NCBI GenBank assembly: GCA_902774295.1
Contig: CACYHP010000002.1
Span: forward strand, 1-64,000
Reading direction: 5' to 3'
Length of the DNA stretch: 64,000 bases
From: an uncultured Bacteroidia bacterium
Lineage (GTDB): Bacteria > Bacteroidota > Bacteroidia > Bacteroidales > F082
Positions within the stretch are counted from its first letter, which is position 1. Every line of letters starts with the position of its first letter. Below are positions 26,120-33,355 of the stretch, one piece after another. The notes under the pieces were generated by a model, which saw only the letters and a list, made by a program, of their open reading frames with translations, was not told the origin of the DNA and did no database searches. The translations under genes were made by a program, and so were the position numbers.

Positions 26120-29100
26120 TCTGCGTCCTCCTCATTGTTTTGTTCATCTTTCTCAATTGCCGCGAGCTTCTGTTGTGCGAGGTCTTTAGGCTCGCCAGCA
26201 GGATAGTTGTCGATGATGCTGTGCAACGTCGCTTTTGCCTGGAAGACATTGCCCTTTGCCACATACACATCGCTCAGCGTCACGAACGACATCGCCACGT
26301 AATAGCTGTAACTGCTGAAGTTGTCGGAGATGTAAAACACTCTGTTTTCAGTCTCGTCGAGGTTGCCGAGCTTATAGTTGGCGAGCACCACATGATATGC
26401 TGCCTCAGCACCCATCTCGCTTCTGTCTTTCTTCGAGCACTCCTGGAGTTTTGGCAGTGCCGCCGAATAGTTCTGTTTCTTATATAGCGACATTCCCACG
26501 ATGTAATTCGCAAAGTTTTTCTTGTTCTGCCCTATATCCTGCATCGCTGCGAGCTCATTGCCTTTCTCAATAGCAGTATCGTAATCCTCCAGTTTATAGC
26601 TGCATTCCATAACACCCTCGACAGCCTGCATCTTGACTTTCTCGTTCTCTGTGATATTCAGCAGTCTTTCGTAATAATTCTTGGCTTCAGCATAATTTCT
26701 TGAGGCTTTATCCATGCTTGCCAGCTTCAGCAATGCATTGTCGGTGTAGTCGTTGTCTGGCTGCGAGATGATATATTCAAGATATGGTCTCGTCTCATTG
26801 CCGCGACCCAGCTTCTCCATCGATGTCAGACCGTAGTAGTTGATCTTCAGCATATAAGCGCCGTTCGGGAATTGCTCGATATACTGGTAAGCAGCCCTGA
26901 GTGCGTTTTCATACTGTCCTTGCTGGAAGAAATTCTCCGCCGTGGCAAACGACACTGAGTCTTGCTCCGTCACGCTTGTCGCGATGCCTTTCCCTTCGGT
27001 ATATCTGTAGAACTCAGAGGTTCTATTCTGCTCCATGTAGATATTTCTCATGATGTTGAGCGCCTCACGCGATTCCTCGGTGTTCGGGTAGTCATCGATG
27101 ACTTTTTTCAATGCCGTCAGAGCGTTATCATATTGATTATTATTATAATACAACATTCCAATCTTCATCTGACCTTGACGTGCGTATACCGAACGCGGAC
27201 GTTCGTTCACCAAACGGCCGAATGCGGCTATTGCAGAGCGTTCGTCACCGGTGCCGAGATACGCCATTCCCGTCTCATACAATGCCCTGTCATAAAACGA
27301 CGAGGTCTTGTATGTACTTGTCAAAGTGTTCATACTCTGCTCTTTGGCGGCCATATCACCGAGAGCGCCATAGCCCATACCCTTCTGGAACAAGGCGTAG
27401 TCGGCATTCTTTTTGTCAAGCTTCATGGCATTGTTATAAGCCACTATCGCCTTCTGATAGTTGCGTTCCATGAAGTAGCAGTCGCCGATGCGCATCCAGG
27501 CATCTGACTCAAAATCCTTGTCACCCTTTGCCATGTTGAAGAAATAGTTGAAATTCTTAATGGCAGACGGGAAATTACCTTTGTTATACGAGATATATCC
27601 AAGGTTATAATATGCCAATGGCAGGCACTCCGACTGGCCGCTGCCGCTCGCTTTCAGGAAAGCTGAGTAATAATTCTCGGCGTTGGAGTTCTCTTTCTTC
27701 TGGAGATAACTGTCGGCAAGCCAATACAGAGCCTCAGCCCTCATCTTCGCGTCAGCGTATTTGTTGTTGACGGTTTTGTTGAGATATGCGATGGCATTGT
27801 CATAATCCATCGCATTGTAGCTCTCGATGCCTATGCTATATGTCAGCTGAGCGTAGATTTTCTGCATCTCGGCATTCATATCAGGATATTTTTCCAATGC
27901 CTTGATAGCCTTTTTATAATCCTTATTGTTGAGATACAGATGGATTATCATGGTCTGCGCGTCCTCTTTTCTTGGCGAATAAGGGTTTTTCTCGATGAAG
28001 TCCTCGAGCTGTGTCACCGCCTCATTGAACGGGTCGACGCCGCTGATGAAGCTCAGTTTTGCATAGTTAAACAACGCGTCTTCGCTCATCTCATGGTCAA
28101 AATCGTCTTTATATGCCGTAAGATAGGCGTTTCTCGCGAATTTCTCCTGCTGTGTTTTCATATAGCACTGTGCCAGATAATATGAGGCATATTGTGCCAA
28201 TGCGTCGTTGTTGATTTTCTTGGTGGCGTTCTGGAAATTGATGATGGCGCCCTCAAAATCGTTGCCTTTCATCTTGCAGAATCCTATGCGGAACTCCACT
28301 TCGCGAGGGAATGACTTACGTGTGGCGCCACGTGCGATGTTATAATAATTCAGCGCCTTTTCATAGTCTTGCTGCTGATACCACGACTCAGCTATTATCA
28401 GTGCCAGCTCCACTTTTCGTTGACCTTGAGCGTTGTCAAGCACATTGTCGGCATCTGTAGTGACCGAAGTGTAGTTGCCGTCGACAAAGTCGATCTGCAT
28501 CATGTAAAGCGGGATGACGTCCTTATATTTTTGCGAGTTCTCAATCTTTTGGAAATGGAATCTCGCTTCGTCATATTTCTTCTTAACATATTGAATATGA
28601 GCGTAATAGTAACGCGCGTCGTCTTTATAAGGGCTGTTCATGAATGCAGCTTTGTAAAACAGAGGCTCTGCCTTGTCGATATCGTTAGTCTGATAGTATG
28701 CCAGACCTTTCTTGAAATAGAACTCGGCCTTCTCGTCTTCTGTAAGGCATTCATCATCAATGCCTTCGTATATCTTTATCGCGTCACGGTATTTCTTGTT
28801 TTTGAAAAGCATGTTGGCGTACATGAAGTCGGCTTTTGTGGCGAAGGTGCTTGTAGGGTTCTCCTTCGAGAAGAGCATGAGTTGCTGTTCGCCGGCGCCC
28901 ATATATGACGAGCATGCTGCCTCGTAGAACTTGGCTTCCACGGTCTTTTGTTGGTTCTGTCCTTCAGTCAGCTCGAGATATTTGTGAAAAAGTTCCGCTG
29001 CTGATGCGAAGTTCTGGTTGTCGAACAGCATTTTAGCTTCTTGGAACACCGATTCCGGTTCATATTCCTCAACTCTCTTTTGTGCTGATACTGAGAGAGT

Positions 29101-29151
29101 TACGCCGAACAACAATATTAGTAATGCAAATATTTTTCTGTTTTTCAACAT
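26116..29151 (-). CDS. Secreted tetratricopeptide-repeat protein
   Basis: A 1011-residue protein with signal peptide MLKNRKIFALLILLFGVTLSVSA, then TPR-type helical pairs over almost the whole length. Recognisable repeats include ALAYYNLGYISYNKGNFPSAIKNF-like units with the G-Y/A-F-P pattern, DNALTALKKVIDDYPNTEESREAL and DERSAIAAFGRLVNERPRS. It is likely periplasmic. The coupling (4 bp overlap) with the outer-membrane barrel gene suggests a scaffold or assembly role in a two-protein envelope complex. The function is not established. Confidence 0.85.
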   Translation of the reverse strand: MLKNRKIFALLILLFGVTLSVSAQKRVEEYEPESVFQEAKMLFDNQNFASAAELFHKYLELTEGQNQQKTVEAKFYEAACSSYMGAGEQQLMLFSKENPTSTFATKADFMYANMLFKNKKYRDAIKIYEGIDDECLTEDEKAEFYFKKGLAYYQTNDIDKAEPLFYKAAFMNSPYKDDARYYYAHIQYVKKKYDEARFHFQKIENSQKYKDVIPLYMMQIDFVDGNYTSVTTDADNVLDNAQGQRKVELALIIAESWYQQQDYEKALNYYNIARGATRKSFPREVEFRIGFCKMKGNDFEGAIINFQNATKKINNDALAQYASYYLAQCYMKTQQEKFARNAYLTAYKDDFDHEMSEDALFNYAKLSFISGVDPFNEAVTQLEDFIEKNPYSPRKEDAQTMIIHLYLNNKDYKKAIKALEKYPDMNAEMQKIYAQLTYSIGIESYNAMDYDNAIAYLNKTVNNKYADAKMRAEALYWLADSYLQKKENSNAENYYSAFLKASGSGQSECLPLAYYNLGYISYNKGNFPSAIKNFNYFFNMAKGDKDFESDAWMRIGDCYFMERNYQKAIVAYNNAMKLDKKNADYALFQKGMGYGALGDMAAKEQSMNTLTSTYKTSSFYDRALYETGMAYLGTGDERSAIAAFGRLVNERPRSVYARQGQMKIGMLYYNNNQYDNALTALKKVIDDYPNTEESREALNIMRNIYMEQNRTSEFYRYTEGKGIATSVTEQDSVSFATAENFFQQGQYENALRAAYQYIEQFPNGAYMLKINYYGLTSMEKLGRGNETRPYLEYIISQPDNDYTDNALLKLASMDKASRNYAEAKNYYERLLNITENEKVKMQAVEGVMECSYKLEDYDTAIEKGNELAAMQDIGQNKKNFANYIVGMSLYKKQNYSAALPKLQECSKKDRSEMGAEAAYHVVLANYKLGNLDETENRVFYISDNFSSYSYYVAMSFVTLSDVYVAKGNVFQAKATLHSIIDNYPAGEPKDLAQQKLAAIEKDEQNNEEDAE

Positions 29152-29218
29152 AAAGACAAATTTTTTGCGAATTTACGAAAATAAAACGAGATTTAGGCAC
29201 ATTTATTATAAAAATTTT

Positions 29219-29245
29219 GCCTTTGGATTTGAAAAATCCAAAGGC
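29219..29245 (-). terminator. Terminator of rnpB
   Basis: A perfect 12 bp stem GCCTTTGGATTT / AAATCCAAAGGC with a 3 nt loop, directly after the RNase P RNA. It is followed on the minus strand by AAAATTTTTA. Confidence 0.75.
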
Positions 29246-29249
29246 AAAA

Positions 29250-29621
29250 GAAAGGCATAAGCGGGATTCTGTATTTGATTGTCATTTCTCTAATCCTGAC
29301 GTCGCCATCAGGCTTTAGCAACCTACCCTCCCGGCTTGAACGAGCGATTCTTCGTATAGACGCCATAAGATGACGTCTCTACACGCCGGTATATTTGGTC
29401 TTGCAGCCCATAAGGTTTACCTCATTGCCGTGTCACCATGGCAACGCGTGAGCTCTTGCCTCGCGTTTTCACCCTTACCCCTCGACAAGCTCAGGGCGGT
29501 AATTTTCTGTGGCACTTGCTGTCGTTGTCTCCAACGCCTTCCCGTTAGGAAGTATGGTGCTCTGCGCTGTCCCGACTTTCCTCACGCCAGCTTGCGCCAG
29601 CCTGCGACAATCGCCTTTCAG
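29250..29621 (-). ncRNA. rnpB: RNase P RNA (bacterial type A)
   Basis: Catalytic RNA that matures tRNA 5' ends. On the minus strand the universally conserved segments appear in order: GAGGAAAGTCGGGAC (CR-I), GTGCCACAGAAA, GGTAAGGGTGAAAA (CR-II/III), GAGGTAAACCTTATG, GCAAGACCAAATA, GGGTAGGTTGCT, and AGAGAAATGACAATC (CR-V). The ends pair as P1: GAAAGGC at 29613-29619 with GCCTTTC at 29250-29256. Two foreign-looking hairpins sit in variable arms: a 29 bp GTAGAGACG element (29354-29382) in the P15-P17 arm and a CTGAGCTTGTCGAG word in P12. A TATTTTTG promoter (29626-29633) lies just upstream. Confidence 0.93.
29354..29382. repeat. 29 bp palindromic element inside rnpB
   Basis: Arms GTATAGACG and CGTCTCTAC with the same core as the intergenic copies at 10555 and 15141. 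It falls between CCAAATATACCGGC and GAATCGCTCG of the RNA, a variable arm. Confidence 0.85.
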
Positions 29622-29625
29622 GCCG

Positions 29626-29633
29626 CAAAAATA
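29626..29633 (-). promoter_or_regulatory. -7 element for rnpB
   Basis: TATTTTTG followed after a few bases by the P1 strand, so transcription would begin at or next to the mature 5' end. Confidence 0.6.
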
Positions 29634-29684
29634 CAAAAAATTTCCCAACCTGCGGTTTTGGTTTTGAAAAATAGTTTACATAAT

Positions 29685-29749
29685 GAGGTTCCGCGCCCCA
29701 GTGATCCTTCCTTTTTTGATTTGTCATTCCGAGCGAAGCGAGGAACCTC
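29685..29749. repeat. GTCATTCCGA palindromic element
   Basis: GAGGTTCC at the left end pairs with GGAACCTC at the right end. The right arm carries GTCATTCCGAGCGAAGCGAGG, related to the arms at 10921-11032 and 61214-61317. Confidence 0.75.
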
Positions 29750-29788
29750 ATTGGTTTAGAGTTTAGAGTGGAAAGTTTGGGGAAAATG

Positions 29789-29914
29789 AAAAAAGAGCCA
29801 GCCCGAAGGCCAGCTCTTTTTATGGTTTTATGTAAGTATGATAATGAATTGAAATCCAAAATATCATTTACCTCAACATAGTCGCCGACACATCAATTTG
29901 CCGCTGCAAATATA
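29789..29914 (-). ncRNA. Candidate small transcript (promoter-terminator cassette)
   Basis: A TATATTTG -7 element (29907-29914) faces a strong hairpin AAAAAGAGC...GCTCTTTTT (29789-29821) on the minus strand, predicting an RNA of about 110 nt. It could encode only tiny peptides, the longest being 15 residues (29820-29867, MIFWISIHYHTYIKP), whose stop codon touches the terminator. It may be a small RNA; no known family was recognised. Confidence 0.35.
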
Positions 29915-29990
29915 CATTTTTTCATGAAAACAACACTTCGGCAAGCTGCAATCGCAAAGGTAGGAAAATTATCAAAACAATAACATAGAA

Positions 29991-30022
29991 AAGCCCCGAC
30001 GCTTCTGAAAACATCGGGGCTT
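29991..30022 (-). terminator. Terminator of composite lipoprotein gene
   Basis: AAGCCCCGA / TCGGGGCTT stem followed on the minus strand by TTTTCT, about 30 bp after the stop codon. Confidence 0.8.
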
Positions 30023-30050
30023 AGGGGAATGATAACGATTGGCATACTTA

Positions 30051-31790
30051 TTACGGCTGGTAGGTGAGCGTGCCTTGTCTGATATGGGCTTCGCCATCGT
30101 TCTGGTAAGCCGAACCGTTCCAGTACACCGTGCCGCCAATGGTTACCGAGACGCATGTGCAGCCTGCGCCATTGCCTCTGCCAACGCAGTCGTTGGAACT
30201 GCCCGAACCCCTATTGGCAGTCACGCGGGTGACGCCGGAAGTGATGGTGATGGCGCCACAATCTCCGTCTGTACCACTGCCGATACCAGCAGCGAAACCA
30301 CCGCCATTGGCCGTGACGGTGCCGCCCGAAATGGTGATATTTCCACAGCTTGCATCGCGCCCGCCACCGATGCCTGCTGCTGTTCCAATGTGACTGTCGA
30401 CATTAATAGTACCACTCTCAATTTGTATATTTCCACAATTTATTCCAGCGCCTCCGCCAATGCCTGCACCATATCTGCTGCTAGCATTGAGCGTGCCCGT
30501 GCCTTGGATGGTGAGCGTATAATTTTTGGGCACATGGATTCCAGGGTAAAATTCATAGAATCCACTCACGGTGTTTGTCGTGCCGTCCTTCAGGATGATA
30601 GTGGCATTCCCTTGACAATTGAGGCCAGCCCATCTGTAGCTACTGTTATTCACGCCATTGATGGTTATGCCGTCCAGCGTCACGGTGGCTCCATTAGCGA
30701 TGGAAATCTTCACTGGATAGTTGGCTGCATCAAGTCTGCCGGTAAAGGTTTGGCCATTGGTTGCCGTGTAATTGGCGGTGACATAATCGAGGTAAACAAT
30801 ATTGCTCTCCACGGCTCCTTCATTATTAAACTTGATGTAATTGTTGTTGCTCATCGCCGGTACATCAAGTGTATAGCCTACATGGCCTATTGCGATAGCA
30901 GAACCATCAACAGCATCCTGCGGAAGAAGGATGGCATATTTCTTCGTGTTGTCCTCTGAAGAAGGTTTCATTGTTATCATGCCCGTGATAGACGTATTAG
31001 GAACGATGCCCGGTGTGCCGCCGAAGTTGATGGTGGCCTGGGTGTATCTGTCGCCAATGCCCACGGCGTCGGTGGTGCCGCTTGTTAACGTGAGTTCCAC
31101 CAATGCGCACTTGTTCTTAAGTTCGCTGTTGTATTCAGTTGTGCCATGATAATATTCCGCAGAACCACATGACAACACTGGCAAATTACTGCTTTGATCG
31201 CTGATGTCAACTGTAAATGATGTTGTGGTTCCAGACTCAGGAGTAGCACTTGGCTCAAGACCGCCCACAAAGAAAAAATCAATCTTTGTGCCATCTGAAG
31301 GCTTAACAATATCACCTGAAAACACTCCACTTGTGCGTGTCAATGTTCCAATGTAATGTGTTCCGTCACCGACATAGATTTTGTCGCCATCCTCGTATGT
31401 CACTGTGGCGTTTTCAGCTCCAGGGGTGACAATGTGTCTGCCATCAACATTCAAAGTGATGTTAACCTTGTTTGCATTTACAGGAACCACCTGTTCAACT
31501 TTTTTCTTACACTGTGTAAAACCGAGCGTCAGCGCAAGAGCTAACAATAATGCAGCGCCTTTTTTATTGCGCTTACGGCGTGCTATTGCATAACCTGCGC
31601 CCAAAGCGCCCATTACCAGCAGCCCGCTGCCTAGAGGAGCATCGCCGAAGGTTTGGTTGTGCAGACCGTTAAAAGCAATAACATCACGATTGCCGTTGAA
31701 AGCATCGTCAACACAGAAAAAATCATCGCTTGTCTGTTGGGCAAACGACGTCATTGGCAGCAGCAAGGCTGTCATAATCAAAGAAAGCAT
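30051..31790 (-). CDS. Composite surface protein: sorting-tail module fused to lipoprotein with beta-helix repeats
   Basis: 579 residues from ATG 31790. Residues 1-17 are a signal-peptide core (MLSLIMTALLLPMTSFA). About 30 residues later comes APLGSGLLVMGALGAGYAIARRKRNK (51-76), resembling the short C-terminal sorting tails (PID-CTERM-like) of small Bacteroidota proteins. It is followed at once by a second export-like signal, GAALLLALALTLGFTQCKKK, with a lipoprotein-type cysteine at 94. The rest is beta-rich, and residues of about 425-540 repeat GAGIGGG/AGIGSG with ISGGTVTANGG, as in parallel beta-helix carbohydrate-binding-like proteins. Upstream in frame, a typical n-region KKGTKLKAF follows an ATA codon at 31820. 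The function is unknown. Confidence 0.65.
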   Translation of the reverse strand: MLSLIMTALLLPMTSFAQQTSDDFFCVDDAFNGNRDVIAFNGLHNQTFGDAPLGSGLLVMGALGAGYAIARRKRNKKGAALLLALALTLGFTQCKKKVEQVVPVNANKVNITLNVDGRHIVTPGAENATVTYEDGDKIYVGDGTHYIGTLTRTSGVFSGDIVKPSDGTKIDFFFVGGLEPSATPESGTTTSFTVDISDQSSNLPVLSCGSAEYYHGTTEYNSELKNKCALVELTLTSGTTDAVGIGDRYTQATINFGGTPGIVPNTSITGMITMKPSSEDNTKKYAILLPQDAVDGSAIAIGHVGYTLDVPAMSNNNYIKFNNEGAVESNIVYLDYVTANYTATNGQTFTGRLDAANYPVKISIANGATVTLDGITINGVNNSSYRWAGLNCQGNATIILKDGTTNTVSGFYEFYPGIHVPKNYTLTIQGTGTLNASSRYGAGIGGGAGINCGNIQIESGTINVDSHIGTAAGIGGGRDASCGNITISGGTVTANGGGFAAGIGSGTDGDCGAITITSGVTRVTANRGSGSSNDCVGRGNGAGCTCVSVTIGGTVYWNGSAYQNDGEAHIRQGTLTYQP

Positions 31791-31871
31791 AAAAGCCTTC
31801 AGTTTTGTACCTTTTTTTATTGTTTAGTAGTTATTTAGTAGTTAAAAAAAATAGTTTGTTAGTTGAAGGTG

Positions 31872-31879
31872 CAAAAATA
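31872..31879 (-). promoter_or_regulatory. -7 element for composite lipoprotein gene
   Basis: TATTTTTG on the minus strand, directly behind the terminator of the metallo-hydrolase gene. The leader is about 50-80 nt depending on the true start. Confidence 0.6.
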
Positions 31880-31886
31880 CAAAAAA

Positions 31887-31917
31887 AATCTTGACGGCAA
31901 GTCAAGATTTTTTAATT
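31887..31917 (-). terminator. Terminator of the C25/metallo-hydrolase unit
   Basis: AATCTTGAC / GTCAAGATT stem with loop TTGC on the minus strand, followed by a T8 run, about 35 bp past the hydrolase stop. Confidence 0.8.
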
Positions 31918-31951
31918 TGAAGTTGGAAGTTTAGAGTCGTCCAGTAGCTAA

Positions 31952-33355
31952 CTAAAGCTTAAACGTCTCTCCCGGTTCCGGAATCACGATATCCTTATAA
32001 CCGTTGTTCTTGGCAAGGAACTTCGCGTAGGTCTCCTGAACCTTGGCCTCGCCATGCACTATGAACACCTTCTTCACCTTATCCGGGTTCTGGCATTTCA
32101 GATACTCTCCCATCTCGCTATAGTCGCCATGTCCGCTTAAAGCGTCGATATTGTAAACCTCAGCATTAACCTTGTGCGGCATGCCGAAGATGGAGATGTC
32201 CTTCTCACCAGCCACGATGCGAGCACCAAGAGTCGTCGGAGCGCAGTAACCAACCGAAAGCACCGAGTTCTTCGGGTTGTCGATGTTATTCGCAAGATGA
32301 TGTTTCACTCGTCCCGCCTCCATCATGCCAGATGCCGAGATGATGATGCACGGCTCCTTGCTCTCGTTCAATGCCTTGCTCTTCGCCACTTCAGTGATGT
32401 AATGAAGACTGTTGAAGCCGAACGGGTCATCGTCATGGCGCAACACCTCTGCCACATCCTGGTTAAACTCGTTAAGGTGCATCCTGAAGATATCGGTGGC
32501 ATTGGTAGCCAAAGGACTGTCGACATAGACAGGTATCCTCGGAAGCTTGCCCTCGTTATAGAAATTATTCAGAATATACACTATCTCCTGCGTCCTGCCG
32601 ATGGCAAACGACGGGATGATGAGCTTGCCTTTCTTGTCAACGCAAGTGTGCTTGATGATTTCCAGAAGATGATCCTCAACGCCTGCTTTTTTCTCGTGCA
32701 ACCTGTCGCCGTATGTACTCTCGGTTATGACATAATCGCATTGCGGGAAAGCGTTCGGCGCCTTGAGCAGATAGCTGTTGTAACGTCCGATATCGCCAGT
32801 GTATCCAATCTGTGTGATATGCCCGTTCTCGTCAATCCTGACGGTGGCGCAGGCACTGCCGAGCATGTGCCCGGTGTTGTAAAACTTCACACTGATATTG
32901 TTGTCGATATAAAAACGACGGTTCGTCTCGGTGGTGATAAACAGCTCCATACACTCACGAGCGTCTTTCTCGGTGTATATCGGCTCCACCCGTTTCAAAC
33001 CCTGACGCGCACGTTTCTTGTTAAACCAATGGGTATCGTTTTCTTGGATAAAACCGCTATCAGGAAGCATTATAGAGCACAGCTCGCGAGTTGCCGGAGT
33101 GCATATCACCGAACCACGGAAACCTTTCTTATAGAAATAAGGGATAAGCCCAGAATGGTCGATATGCGCATGTGTCAATATGATACAGTCAACTTCCGCC
33201 GGATCAATCATAGTGTTGCGGTTCATGGCATCAGTCTCCAAACCTTTGCCTTGAAACATTCCACAATCAAGCAACAACTTCTTACCCTTGTCGGTGACAA
33301 TGAGATGCTTGCTGCCCGTCACTTCACGCGCTGCGCCTATAAACTTGATTTTCAT
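31952..33355 (-). CDS. Metallo-beta-lactamase fold protein with beta-CASP domain
   Basis: A 467-residue RNA-processing-type hydrolase of the CPSF73/YSH1-like group. The MBL half has LLDCGMFQG and the zinc motif THAHIDHSG. GDIGRYN (motif 3) and ESTYGDR follow. The beta-CASP insert has SFAIGRTQEIVYIL and IIISASGMMEAGRVKHHL, and the C-terminal part has VNAEVYNIDALSGHGDYSEM and KVFIVHGE with the last zinc ligands. Homologues are called exonucleases or RNA-specificity MBL proteins; the substrate here is unknown. Its ATG overlaps the stop of the upstream C25 peptidase by one base, so the two are cotranscribed. Confidence 0.92.
   Translation of the reverse strand: MKIKFIGAAREVTGSKHLIVTDKGKKLLLDCGMFQGKGLETDAMNRNTMIDPAEVDCIILTHAHIDHSGLIPYFYKKGFRGSVICTPATRELCSIMLPDSGFIQENDTHWFNKKRARQGLKRVEPIYTEKDARECMELFITTETNRRFYIDNNISVKFYNTGHMLGSACATVRIDENGHITQIGYTGDIGRYNSYLLKAPNAFPQCDYVITESTYGDRLHEKKAGVEDHLLEIIKHTCVDKKGKLIIPSFAIGRTQEIVYILNNFYNEGKLPRIPVYVDSPLATNATDIFRMHLNEFNQDVAEVLRHDDDPFGFNSLHYITEVAKSKALNESKEPCIIISASGMMEAGRVKHHLANNIDNPKNSVLSVGYCAPTTLGARIVAGEKDISIFGMPHKVNAEVYNIDALSGHGDYSEMGEYLKCQNPDKVKKVFIVHGEAKVQETYAKFLAKNNGYKDIVIPEPGETFKL

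Larger units (their letters stand above)
29634..30050. other. Gene-poor region between rnpB and composite lipoprotein gene
   Basis: No convincing protein gene. It holds, left to right: a GTCATTCCGA palindromic element (29685-29749), TTTAGAG simple repeat (29756-29780), a terminator-like hairpin (29789-29821), a minus-strand promoter element (29907-29914) that faces that hairpin, and the terminator of the next gene (29991-30022). Confidence 0.6.

Noticed and set aside
29370..29759. 129-codon plus-strand frame across rnpB
   Set aside because: It runs through the conserved RNase P RNA segments and a palindromic element, and the product has no protein-like pattern.
29893..30156. 87-codon minus-strand frame between the composite lipoprotein gene and rnpB
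   Set aside because: It overlaps the end of the lipoprotein gene and its terminator in another frame; the composition is not protein-like.
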